Assembly (NCBI GenBank): GCA_916610825.1
Contig: OU744452.1
Coordinates: 12,628,110 to 12,692,109, forward strand
Reading direction: 5' to 3'
DNA: 64,000 nt
Source of the DNA: Haliclystus octoradiatus
Taxonomy: Eukaryota; Cnidaria; Staurozoa; Stauromedusae; Haliclystidae
Shown in pieces: positions 24,000-34,333 of this stretch. The position numbers and the translations under genes were made by a program. The notes under the pieces are model-generated. The model was not told the DNA's origin and made no database searches. It saw only the letters and a program-made list of their open reading frames with translations. The first letter of the stretch is position 1; each line of letters starts with the position of its first letter.

Positions 24000-26900
24000 T
24001 TAGAGGATCCAGATTATCATAATTTTCAATGTTATCAAATAGAATACCTTCTCTTTCCAGTAGCATATGTAAACATACTTGAGTGTACTTTCAACTGCAA
24101 GGTTTTCATCCTCACATAAAATTTCAATCTATAAAAAATAGATACGTAATACAGCAATTCAATAGGGTCGAATCGTAGAAAGTTAAAACTCAAATGTTTC
24201 ACCTTAACTTGTTGTACTAAGTGCCTTGATTACTTTGCCAAGTTTTTTTGATAAACGGTCAGCATAATTTGAGCAATAAGTTTGAAAAGGTGAGAATTTC
24301 AAATTTTAAAATACGGAGAATGAAAGCCAAGTGATGTTATACTGTAAAAATTCCTATCATGACAAGCAAGGGCGATATGATCACCACAACTATTGAGCAT
24401 TCGTTCGTAAGAATGAAATATTCAAATATTGTATTGTTGCTATGGGCGAATGCTCGATAGCTGTGGTGATCTTCTAACTTTAACTAAAATGGCTTTGCTA
24501 TTTTAACCATGTAAATCATTTTACATACACAGTAAGTCAAATAAACTTCATTGCTCATTTTTATCAGTAAATGTTAAACTTTCTACCTTATAATTCTGTT
24601 GGAGTCCAAACATACGATGCAGTAGTTTTTCAACATTTCCAACACGTAAACGACATGAGCACAGAATATGATAAACTTTTTCTCTCTTGAAACAAAACAA
24701 ACAAATTCAAAATAATAAGAACAAACTCAATATTTTGAAATTATTAAAAATTAATTTACATACCAATGCCTCACAATCCTCATCATCAAATTGAGATCTG
24801 AGAGCAAAAAATAGAAATGAGTGTGTATTAAATAGATATATAGCATATAATAAGATGACTAGAAAAGACAAGCAATTTAATTTAATCAAGCTTTATTACT
24901 GTAAAAATAATGAATTAATAAATAGTACTGTAACAATGCTTTGGTTGCGTCATGCGACCATTTTCAAGTTAAAACAAAATTTAAATTTCAAGTTTTAAGT
25001 ACTAATTTAATGTAGCCATAGTCTATATAGCTAAACTTACTTGTGGAGCTCAATCTGCAGAGGAATATGTGTATCATCACGGTAACCACCTCTGCATTGA
25101 GAAAAGTCTGTTTTAGGTGGAATATCAGTTGTAACTTCTTCAGTCGATCCTTTGAGCAGAAAACAAGATAAAGAAAAATCTGATATAGTGGTCACCTGTC
25201 TATTGTCGTCATCAAACAATGTCCAAAATAATAATTTCTATCAAATTGATCATGTATTAGTGTACATAAATGACACTTGCATATAGCAGTCAATTTCTCT
25301 AAATATCATCTGTACAGGTTTCAATGTATGTTTTGCTACAGAATTATAATATGTAGGCCTAATGTTTCTGTCTTGTTTCCCTGTGACTACAACGAGGTGT
25401 GTCACAGGGAGCCAAGAAAAAAACATTATAAATCCTCATGTTTTGTAGAGTTTTGTTGCATTAATTACAAATATATCTGATTCTTATTGTATTTTAATTT
25501 ATATGTATGTGTAATATTTTGTTGTCCAATATATAAGAGCAGTACTAATTAATTAATTGAAGATAACTTAGATAATGGAGAGTATCAGGTGCCCCATAAG
25601 ATTTTCAGATAGTGTAGAGTCGGATAAATACATAAAGAATACAACGTTAGTAATATAACAACATCAAGTATAATTCAGATCCGCTTCAAAACTCTTCTGT
25701 CTCACATCTCTTGATCCTCTTACTTATACATTCTATCACGAGGCTGGCCTCTAACTCATGCTAAACCAACACTCGCTTCTTCTTCAAAAGTTTATTAATT
25801 TTAGTTATTAATTATGTATAATTATATGAAGTATTTAAATCAAATTATCGAATAAATATGTAACAGCAAGAAGTATTTAATTATAAGAAGAACAACGTTA
25901 ACGACACCTGATTAATGTGTAGAAGGATCGGATGGATCAAAACGCACAGGCGGTTTACTAACTCGTCCAGATCGTGTATGTACATTATCATTATTATTAA
26001 ATCTTGAGGTTGGTCTCACATGAGACCTAGCCCTCACAAGTTGCTGACCGGAATCTGTTGAAATTGTTGTACGGTCTTCAGACGAACTTACTGCAATACC
26101 ACGGACGTTATTGTTACCATGTCTAAATAAAACTCTTTCCCCGTCATTGGGAATAGGTACATTACTAATATTATTACCGCTATCGTGATATTTTTTCATT
26201 GCTAACTTAGCTTTTAATTGACTATCTACATTTACAGCTTTTGATGAAAATAAAGCAGGAATTGCCGTTATAGGACGTCGACCTGTCAAAGCATGCAAAG
26301 GCGATGTACCGATCATACGATGATGAGAAGTACGCATAATAAATAAAACGTGACGTAAACGTTGGTTATTACTAAGATCGTCACAACGAGACCATCGTCT
26401 TTTAAAAGTCCGGTGAAAACGTTCAACCATCCCATTAGATCTGGGGTATCGCGGGGCCGAGTGTCGAATTGTAACGCCCCATGATGACAAAAATGACTTA
26501 AACTTCTTAGACGTAAACTGCGATCCGTTATCAGACATGATCTCTAAACACGGACCATGAGAACAAAATACAGATTCTAAAGCATCTAAAATATCAGGCG
26601 TTTTCTCACGTTTTATAGAAAACACTTCAGGGTAACGAGACCCATAATCAACAATACTTAAATATGGTTTACCATCTACATGGAAAATATCCATGGCTAA
26701 AGTGTGCCACGGCGGTAATACATCAGATGGCTTTAACTCAGTATTAGGCCACCGTTCATCGAATTCTTTACATTGTTCACAATGTTCAATAATAGTTTTT
26801 ACTTCTTTGGTCAAACCAGGCCACCATACTGATGATAAATTAGACAATGTAGATTTTAAGCCAACATGACTGTCGTGCGCAGAATAAATAACACGTTCAC

Positions 26901-29900
26901 GTAAGGTAGATGGAATGACAATCTGTGAACCTCTTAGCAGTAAACGTGGCTGTGAAGAAACAGATAATGAATAACGTTCTTTAAAATAACAATCCAAATT
27001 TTCAGGTAAGTTAGACCAATTACTAGTCTCTAAACAATTGATAACTAACGACAACGCATTACTTGCAGCTGTTTCGCGGGAAACTTCTTTTATAGACACA
27101 AATTCAGGAGTAAGAAATTGTGTAGCGTCATCAAGAACAACTGATGCAATTTCACTATAATCTTTAGTAGACAATTCAGTGGTGTCATCCGCAATAGGTG
27201 AACGAGATAAAGTATCTGCTAATGTATTCATCTGTTCACGGGCCGGTTTATAACAAATAGTGCCCCCAAAAGAAGCTAATCTCATTAACATACGCTGTAA
27301 ACGAGGGGCAACATCGTCAAATGGTTTTTTCCAAATAGACTCTAAAGGTTTATGGTCAGTCCAAAATTGTACAGGACCACCCAAAATAAATTGTCGGAAA
27401 CGAGTAGCACCAAACACAATAGATAATAGTTCACGCTCCATCTGCGAGTATTTCTGCTCAGTGGAGGTGAGGGATCGACTAGCGCACAAAACAGGCTTCC
27501 ATTCATTGTTATGCAATTGCATGAGCACAGCTCCTAATCCATGTGGACTTGCATCGGACAAAACAGCAGTAGTAGCATTACAATCATAAAATGCAAACGA
27601 AGTAGTTGCAGCACATCGTAAATCATCCTTCATTTTATCCCAACAATTATCAATAGCGCTCTGATCATATGAGCCCTTCAATATATCTCGTATGGCTTTT
27701 AAATTGTTAGATAATGAAGGTAAAAATTTTTGCAAGTAGTTTAACATACCTAACAAACGACGCGCTTCTGTGACAGACTTTGGTGGTTGTAATGCCAAAG
27801 CTTCAGTAATTTTTGTAAGATCTGGAGCCAGACCAGCAGCAGAAATTGTATGACCAAGATAAAGCAACTGTTCTTGCGCAAATTTACATTTCTTTTTATT
27901 TAATTTTGCCCCAATGGATTTTAAACGTCGTAAAACAGCATTTAGACGAGCGTCATGTTCAGTACGGTCTTTGCCAAATATAATTATATCGTCGATATAA
28001 ACTAGACATCCAGGAAGATCAACTAAATGATCTGACATAACTCTTTGAAACAATTCAGGAGCAGAGCTCACACCAAAAGGTAAACGTTTAAATTTATAAT
28101 TTCCAATATGAGTTGAGATTGTAGTTAATTCCGAAGAATCCGCATCGAGTTTGATTTGATGAAACCCGGACTCTAAATCCAAACAGGAAAAGTATTTGGA
28201 ACCAGACATCTTAGCGAAAAATGAATCAGCGTTTGGAATGGCATAACGTTCTCGTTGAACAGCTTCGTTTAAACGTCTAAAATCGCCGCAAAGACGTACA
28301 TTTCCATTTTTTCGCCAAGCGACAACAATCGGCGATAACCATTTACTAGGGCCAGTCACTCTCTCCAATATATCAGCTTTAACCATCTTTTCTATTTCTT
28401 TTTCAACTGGTTTATGTAATCTGAAAGCAAGCTTTCGTGCACCTTGAACAATAGGTGTAACATTAGATTTAACATTAATTGTTGCAACACCAATATTTCC
28501 TAGCGTTTCATCGACAGCACTTACGCTGACATCGTATGCTTCAGGTAATTGTAACGGCTGTCCTCCTAATAATAAATAGTCGGAATAACTCAACAGAGGA
28601 CATTTTAATTTCTTTATACATTTAGCCTTGATCAAAATTGCCTTGTCGCTTGATGAGGCCGACACTTTGATTTTTCCTTCAGCAATAATAGGTATCTTTT
28701 TACTATTCCATGGTTTCACAAAAGTGTCAGTAAGCATTTTAAATTCTTGACCTTTCTTTAAATATTCTACAGGTAACATCGTTGCCGTACTTCCAGGATC
28801 GATTAAAAATTTCAAAGGGTCTCCGTTTACAAACAAATGTACATAAGCACGCTCACCTGGCTGAGCGGAAGTTAATGCAAAAGAAATTTCCGACTCATTC
28901 GATGATGAGGTGTTATCCTCATTGTCAAGAGCAGCGCTTTTATCAGAGCGATGTGATTTACGCCTGACAGATACTTTATGCTGTGATGGCGTCCTTGTCT
29001 TGTTAACACTGTCATTCGCATATTTACTACGCTGACAAACGCTGTGAAAATGATTACGAAGTCCACATGATGAACATGATTTCCCATATGCAGGACAGCG
29101 TCCAACAGCGTGCGATCGTCCACAATATTTGCATGAATCGATAATCTTTGTATTATTTGCAGTTGTAGCGGCGATAATCTCTGTTTTAACAGCATCTGAT
29201 CTATTAACAGTTTCATAACTTGAGACTAATTTTGTACATTCGTCAATAGTTAAAGAGTCAAAATCCTGTTGCAATAATAATCGTTTTGCGTCTTCGTTTC
29301 GGACACCACGAACCAACAAATCCCGCATTAACATATCTCCGGTTAGGGTGCGGTCAGTGTAACCAGTCTCATCATATAAATTTCTCAATTGTTGTAAGTA
29401 TTCATGTATTGGCTCGTCTTCACTTTGACGACAATCAAATAACTTACAACGGTAATCCAAATGTCGTCTCTGTGGTTTCAGGATCTTAGTTATTCCTTTG
29501 AGGACATTAGTGACAGTTTCCGTGTTGTCGGCCAAATTAAACGTACAGTTTTTCTTGGTAAATTGCCGGAACTCTTCGCCTGCAATGTTGTAGAGAATAG
29601 CAAGCTTCTTTGCTTCTGATTGCAGTGCTAAATCGGTGGCAGTCATATAGGTTTGGAAACCGAATTTCCACTTCGTAAATCGGTCATATGCATCACGTTG
29701 ACCAGGATTGAATTCAGGCGGAAGACGCCCACGAAAAGTTGCCATAACGTAAAAATATGGTTGATTATATATGCATGAAAAAAAAAATATATAAATCTAT
29801 CCACTGTGCCAATGTAGAGTCGGATAAATACATAAAGAATACAACGTTAGTAATATAACAACATCAAGTATAATTCAGATCCGCTTCAAAACTCTTCTGT

Positions 29901-32900
29901 CTCACATCTCTTGATCCTCTTACTTATACATTCTATCACGAGGCTGGCCTCTAACTCATGCTAAACCAACAATAGTTCAAAGAAACCATACTGAGGTATT
30001 GTCTTAAGAGTGTGTAAGTATATTTTAGACATTATAGCTTGATCATTTCAAGTTGCTTTGAAAGTAGCTACCTTTACTGTGGGAATGTGCTGATGCGTAG
30101 AACTCAGCTTGGCGTCGAGATTCAGCTAAAAATAAAATTGAAAATAAATTAAATTATTTTACATTAGAGTTGTACAGCAAACAGAAAAGATAATATTTAA
30201 TTTGCAAACATTTTATAACAATTAAAAGGCTATATAATAGAACTAAGAACTAACTTTCAATTAAATTAGGAACCAGCTTTTCAACTAATTCCTGTATGGT
30301 GCGGTCCAACCTGCAATGGAATAAAAAATAAGGTTACAGTACAGTGAAACCTGTATATAACAGCCAGCTATGAGATTTAGAGAAATTGACTGATTTATGT
30401 AGGTGGCCATTATATACAGGGTTTATTCAATAGAAAATTTAGGCATTGTAAGAGTAACCACTATAGGCAGGTGGCTGCTATATAGAGGTGACCGTTAAAA
30501 CAGGTTTGACTGTATATGGAAAAGATAATAAGGAAATAATTAATGAGTTAAGGAAGTTTGGAAAACAGTGGTCCATTTTGAAAAAGAAATAAACACCACA
30601 ATCTATACTTTTTCAAAATAATGTTGCAGATAATAGGGAACTTGGTTGTCAATAGATGATAGGAAAAAAATTATCAAGGTCTACTTGATATTTTACTCTA
30701 TTTTCGATAAGTCACTTTTTCCAAACTTGGAACGATAGTAAGAATGACAAGAGGGCTTACCATAGGAAAAAGAAAAATTGAAATTCTAAAAAATCGTATC
30801 TCTATTCACGCAAAATTCAAGTTTCAAGTCCAAGTCAGCTATGCCTACACCTTTGGGACACCTTTTCTGCGTGAAACGGGTTCACTTGAAATGAGTTCAT
30901 TTAACCGAGAAACACATGAGATACAAGAACATTTAGTAGTTGAAATACCGGTAGCGTTTTTCTGTAGAAAAAGACTCAAACACCTGACCAACACCTGACC
31001 TGTCGCTCCGAGTTTGAAAAACAGTGAATGATCATAAATAGGGTAAATTCAACATTAAACATATCCGCTTATACGCGTTCAAATTCAAACTAAGAAATCA
31101 TTGTCATCTTCTTCATCATTTAGCTTCAGCTACCTGAATCTGTGTTAAAAATGTTTGTGTCATGTGCACTTTAAAAAACAATAAATTTCCTCTGCGAAAA
31201 ATTAGTTGTTGTAAAGTATTAAAAGATAATAAATTAATGGTGACTTACAGCTGTACTCTTTCCAGTGTGACATAAACTCTATTTTCTATTGATAACCTTA
31301 TTCTACTAAATGTTGAAATCTTGTTGGGTATTACATAAAAATTCATGGGTATCCAGTCAGTACACACTGTAGGCTATTCACTCTTTGTTTACTTTGTTTG
31401 TCAAAGGAGGATTAGCTCAGGAAGGAGGATTAGCTCAGATGGCAGAGCAACCGAACTTCAGATCGATCATATCTGATCGACTGTGGTTCAAATCCCCCTA
31501 AGGTCAACTCAGCCTTGACTTTATCTGAAACATCAAATGAGCACCATCTGAGGATGGCGGATGGAATGGCCCAGAGGGAATTGCATTGTGAGTAGCTGCG
31601 GTACATCGTTGCGCATTGACAATCAAGACCTATCTGCCATGAAATCTGTTGAAATTGATCTGCAGTGTCGCGGCTGAGATCAACAAAGAGCGTTTAAAAT
31701 CATTGCTCTCAGCGAAAAAAGCCACTCATCTAGAAATAGAGGAGTGTTACGGGTGCCTTCGGTAGGGCGACACCGTCTAAATTACTTTACTTTACTCTTT
31801 GTTTGTTAGGCCTACAACAAAACTTGTGAATAAGATCTGTACAGATGCATTACCCATGAGTTAATCTATTTATATGTTGGTAAAGAAATAAAAACAAATA
31901 AACAATCCATATTTCATTTATAGGTTCAACTTACATGATATTTGAAAGTGGTTGTGTTTCGTGAATCAAGATACCACATGCTGGGCAGTGTTTACTTCTC
32001 TGAAGATACTTTACGATACAGCTTTTACAAACTGACAACAGACAAATACATGTAAAAATTAATACTGTAAGGTCATTTACAGAAAAACAAATAACTAAAA
32101 GAGCTTTGAAATTATCCTGAATAGTTCAAACGTTAAGTGAATTTAGAAGTATTCAAGGCAAGCGATACCTAGTATCCGCATCTGCGTGGCCTAAGGCATG
32201 GGTTATACGAGCGAACCGAACCTAATAGCAATTAAGCTCGCTCCTAATCGAATTAGGTTCGTCCGCCGTGTCATACATGCGAACTTAACTATTAATTTAG
32301 CTAATGTGATGTAATGTAATGTAACGTGATGCAACATGTCTCTTTTGTCATTGAAAAGTTTGTTGTGTGAAAATTGAAATTTGATCGCATGACCAAAATG
32401 CTTTATACTGTATTATTGTTTGTTTGTTGAAGCGGGAAAAGTCTTGCATCTTGTATTTACGTTGACTTGGATGTTGTAAAATATATAAATCTTCCTCATG
32501 ATAACTTTGATTTCTTGCAAATTAAATTTTATGTTTTATATTTATTTGCATTTAATCATGCCTTTTCTTTGCAACTTAATTTGTATTTAGCCAAATACAT
32601 TTTTAATTCGTAGACATGATAATCTACATAATTATTTGTTGTTCTATTACGAACGGATCAAAGACGTCACCATGGAAACATCAATAGAACAATTACAAGA
32701 ATCCTTTTTCAATTTGTAACCCCCGGTTTATTGCCATATAAAGGCAATTACGGAGGCAGTCACGGCTCTGTGATGAAGGTTATTTGATTCGGTTCGCTCG
32801 TACAACGCGAAGGCGCGCTTAATGCATTAGGTTCGCTGTTAGCGCGCTTGGAATATGAGAACTTAATACATTGGTGAGCTCAACTGCGTTATACGGAGCG

Positions 32901-34333
32901 CGCTAACAGCGAACTTAATTTGAATGAATGAAATAATTGAAATGCATTAGGTTCGGTTCGCTCAAATAATCCATGCCTAAATTGCATGATCAATAATATA
33001 TAACAAGCTAGTACATAACAAGAGTTAGTATAACTGTAGCAAATAATTTCAACTAACCCATTAGAATGCATAATTGTAAACAAAAATCTGACTTCATAAG
33101 TAAACAAAAATCTGACTTCATAAGTAGGCCTAAGCAAATTGTCAAGTAATTGATTGTACTATAAAAATGATTAGTCAGCGTTCAATAATATTTTATCGGA
33201 CCCTGGTTACAGTCAAACCTGTTATAGTGATCACATGTGTATAATGGCCACCTATATATAGTGATCACCCTTGCAATGTCTGAACTAATATTTTCTATCG
33301 AATCAACCCTGTATATAAAGGTCACCTTCACATAATGTTTAATTTCTCTTCATCTCATCGTAAAATACGTAAAACACACGTCAGACAAAAACAGATTTGT
33401 TGCATAAATGTTGCCGCCGTTTGCTCAGGTCTTTACATGTACGTAAACACTAAACTTAAATCCATGTTTTAACTCACATGTATGTAAACATTCAGCAATT
33501 GTAGTTGCATCAACGTAATAGCCAGCACAAAGACCACAGACAATGTGAGGATTAATATCTCTTATCTTATAAGTGCGCTGAAAAAGAAAAGTTATCATGG
33601 TCAGTAAATAAAAAAATAATGTCAAATATCACACTATAGCTCATTGACTTGGAATTTAACATCAGTCCTTCAGTCAACTTGAGAAGCAGGACCTTACAAA
33701 GGGTTTAGCACTCCGGAATCATAATACATAAATTCAACTAGTTTTAATACTGTCACTCTGCATCCTTTTCATGCATGAGAGCCTGAGAGGTGATTATATT
33801 CCAGTCTGCAGATTATGGCAATGGCGCACCCGAGATTCAACGATATTTAGAAATTTTACGGTCAAACATCAACAAATTATTTGCTGTTGCGCACCTGAGA
33901 TCTCAGCGAAAACTTCTTTGCAGACTGGATTAAATTCCCATCTGTCATAAACTAGTATAAAACTTTCTTAAAATAAAATATCATCGGTGTATATGCGTTA
34001 CCATGCGGAATGCGGTCACGTTTTACTGGATATTTTGCCTGAGCGCAGAAAAATAAATATTACTGGCGCACAGGAAAAGCTTCACGAAACTTCCCTTAAA
34101 GAGCTGACTCCCAGCATATTGTGCCAGTGCCACTGCTACTGTAGTCACTAGTGCTACATTGACTGGAATTTTTCAAATTATGTGTACATGAGTTTGCCTT
34201 TTTGGAAGAAACAAGTGAGCCTCAATCAGACATACTGTCACATTATATATAATGTGACAGTATGTCTGATAATTACCACATATGTAACAAAACAAACTAA
34301 AACATAGCCTACCTCTTCTGTCAACAGATCCAT
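24000..34333 (-). CDS. PCGF1: Polycomb group RING finger protein, PCGF1-like, 9 coding exons
   Basis: PCGF proteins pair with RING1 to form the E3 core of PRC1, which monoubiquitinates histone H2A in the nucleus. Coding exons in transcript order: 34313-34333, 33478-33577, 31935-32031, 30255-30310, 30073-30126, 25041-25149, 24764-24797, 24587-24685 and 24000-24128. They total 699 bases, 232 codons plus stop, with all splice borders and phases consistent. After [18 protein letters not shown] comes a C3HC4 RING: C21, C24, C37, H39, C42, C45, C56 and C59, with [17 protein letters not shown] and [15 protein letters not shown] closest to PCGF1. It continues [10 protein letters not shown]. The C-terminal RAWUL ubiquitin-like domain (about residues 158-232) carries [10 protein letters not shown], more like PCGF2/BMI1. 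The last residues ([16 protein letters not shown]) fit the family poorly. PCGF1 against a PCGF2/4 ancestor is therefore not settled. Intron 5 contains a gypsy element in the same orientation. Confidence 0.85.
24150..24490 (+). repeat. interspersed repeat, copy 1 (second copy 61765-62250)
   Basis: AACTCAAATGTTTCACC, CTTAACTTGTTGTA, GCCTTGATTACTTTGCCAAG, then GCGATATGATCACCACAAC and the inverted GAATGCTCGATAGCTGTGG follow the same order as at 61765-62250. Its right part folds as a hairpin (about 24370-24470). Type unknown. Confidence 0.65.
25175..25327. repeat. degenerate pogo-like MITE
   Basis: GATATAGTGGTCACCTGTCT, AATTTCTATCAAATTGAT, ATAGCAGTCAATTTCTCT and ACAGGTTTCAATGTA follow the order of the CAGTSAAACCTGT family with many substitutions. 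Confidence 0.55.
25613..25771 (-). repeat. 3' LTR of the intact gypsy element
   Basis: 159 bases, TGTAGAGTCGG..AACCAACA on the plus strand, identical to 29813-29971. On its internal side the transcript-sense sequence GAAGAAGAAGCGAG (about 25772-25786) is the likely polypurine tract that primes plus-strand synthesis. Confidence 0.95.
25912..29745 (-). CDS. gag-pol polyprotein of the intact gypsy element (1,277 aa)
   Basis: One frame encodes capsid-like Gag, protease, reverse transcriptase, RNase H and integrase for replication of the element. Rough order: Gag to about 200; two CCHC knuckles ([13 protein letters not shown] and [14 protein letters not shown], about 205-238); protease with [12 protein letters not shown] near 315, where the active-site D-S/T-G reads D-P-G; reverse transcriptase with [18 protein letters not shown] and the intact YIDD box near 585; RNase H ([12 protein letters not shown] near 728, then WTDHKPL); integrase with a zinc-binding [12 protein letters not shown] (about 948-995) and the D-D-E triad ([20 protein letters not shown]). 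No stop or frameshift interrupts it and no envelope gene follows. The ATG at 29743-29745 opens the frame shortly after the 5' LTR. Except for D-P-G it looks able to function. Confidence 0.95.
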   Translation of the reverse strand: MATFRGRLPPEFNPGQRDAYDRFTKWKFGFQTYMTATDLALQSEAKKLAILYNIAGEEFRQFTKKNCTFNLADNTETVTNVLKGITKILKPQRRHLDYRCKLFDCRQSEDEPIHEYLQQLRNLYDETGYTDRTLTGDMLMRDLLVRGVRNEDAKRLLLQQDFDSLTIDECTKLVSSYETVNRSDAVKTEIIAATTANNTKIIDSCKYCGRSHAVGRCPAYGKSCSSCGLRNHFHSVCQRSKYANDSVNKTRTPSQHKVSVRRKSHRSDKSAALDNEDNTSSSNESEISFALTSAQPGERAYVHLFVNGDPLKFLIDPGSTATMLPVEYLKKGQEFKMLTDTFVKPWNSKKIPIIAEGKIKVSASSSDKAILIKAKCIKKLKCPLLSYSDYLLLGGQPLQLPEAYDVSVSAVDETLGNIGVATINVKSNVTPIVQGARKLAFRLHKPVEKEIEKMVKADILERVTGPSKWLSPIVVAWRKNGNVRLCGDFRRLNEAVQRERYAIPNADSFFAKMSGSKYFSCLDLESGFHQIKLDADSSELTTISTHIGNYKFKRLPFGVSSAPELFQRVMSDHLVDLPGCLVYIDDIIIFGKDRTEHDARLNAVLRRLKSIGAKLNKKKCKFAQEQLLYLGHTISAAGLAPDLTKITEALALQPPKSVTEARRLLGMLNYLQKFLPSLSNNLKAIRDILKGSYDQSAIDNCWDKMKDDLRCAATTSFAFYDCNATTAVLSDASPHGLGAVLMQLHNNEWKPVLCASRSLTSTEQKYSQMERELLSIVFGATRFRQFILGGPVQFWTDHKPLESIWKKPFDDVAPRLQRMLMRLASFGGTICYKPAREQMNTLADTLSRSPIADDTTELSTKDYSEIASVVLDDATQFLTPEFVSIKEVSRETAASNALSLVINCLETSNWSNLPENLDCYFKERYSLSVSSQPRLLLRGSQIVIPSTLRERVIYSAHDSHVGLKSTLSNLSSVWWPGLTKEVKTIIEHCEQCKEFDERWPNTELKPSDVLPPWHTLAMDIFHVDGKPYLSIVDYGSRYPEVFSIKREKTPDILDALESVFCSHGPCLEIMSDNGSQFTSKKFKSFLSSWGVTIRHSAPRYPRSNGMVERFHRTFKRRWSRCDDLSNNQRLRHVLFIMRTSHHRMIGTSPLHALTGRRPITAIPALFSSKAVNVDSQLKAKLAMKKYHDSGNNISNVPIPNDGERVLFRHGNNNVRGIAVSSSEDRTTISTDSGQQLVRARSHVRPTSRFNNNDNVHTRSGRVSKPPVRFDPSDPSTH
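29813..29971 (-). repeat. 5' LTR of the intact gypsy element
   Basis: Same 159 bases as the 3' LTR. One base inside it, transcript-sense TGGCACAGTGG (29801-29811) starts with the TGG expected for pairing to a tRNA 3' CCA, so it is the likely primer-binding site. The tRNA is not identified. Confidence 0.93.
30342..30512. mobile_element. pogo-like MITE (CAGTSAAACCTGT), copy 4
   Basis: CAGTGAAACCTGTATATAAC at the left, and a right end complementary to CAGTCAAACCTGTTTTAACG, TA at both borders (30340-30341 and 30513-30514). It starts 31 bases upstream of PCGF1-like exon 4 in transcript sense. Confidence 0.8.
31391..31793 (+). mobile_element. tRNA-derived SINE with 11-bp target duplication
   Basis: A tRNA-like head at about 31424-31503 has box A TAGCTCAGATGG and box B GGTTCAAATCC, preceded by a truncated duplicate of the head (GGAGGATTAGCTCAG at 31406). 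A body of about 290 bases follows, ending in TTACTTTACTTT. ACTCTTTGTTT flanks the element at 31380-31390 and 31794-31804. A body fragment recurs at 8332-8411. It is non-coding and would be transcribed by RNA polymerase III. Confidence 0.85.
32195..32977. mobile_element. PIF/Harbinger-like non-autonomous element (783 bp)
   Basis: Terminal inverted repeats GGCATGGGTTATACGAGCG (left) and the complement of GGCATGGATTATTTGAGCG (right), followed inward by AACCGAACCTAAT on both sides, with TAA at each border (32192-32194 and 32978-32980). A 3-bp TAA/TTA target and GGC-starting ends fit PIF/Harbinger. Subterminal GTTAGCGCGC words are repeated in both orientations. No transposase reading frame. Confidence 0.75.
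33210..33345 (+). repeat. truncated pogo-like MITE, copy 5
   Basis: TA then CAGTCAAACCTGTTATAG, GTGATCACCCTTGCAATGTC and CTGTATATAAAGGTCACC follow the family order. The right terminus is missing. Confidence 0.65.
34225..34270. repeat. perfect 46-bp palindrome in PCGF1-like intron 1
   Basis: Two exact 23-base arms (ATCAGACATACTGTCACATT and onward) meet at a TATATA centre with no loop. It sits 42 bases inside the first intron of the PCGF1-like gene and 325 bases upstream of the IDH3G start. Confidence 0.95.

Larger units (their letters stand above)
25609..29975 (-). mobile_element. intact Ty3/gypsy LTR retrotransposon in PCGF1-like intron 5
   Basis: A complete element on the minus strand: 159-bp LTRs (TGT..ACA) at both ends, 4-bp target duplication ATAG (25609-25612 and 29972-29975), a primer-binding site next to the 5' LTR, a purine-rich tract next to the 3' LTR, and one uninterrupted gag-pol frame. 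The two LTRs are identical over all 159 bases. Short LTRs, two CCHC knuckles and a single polyprotein resemble the Mag lineage; that placement is an inference. Confidence 0.95.

Noticed and set aside
31424-31503. A functional tRNA gene
   Set aside because: Box A and box B are present, but the acceptor stem does not close, the sequence continues into a SINE body with a tail and target duplication, and a second copy of the body exists.
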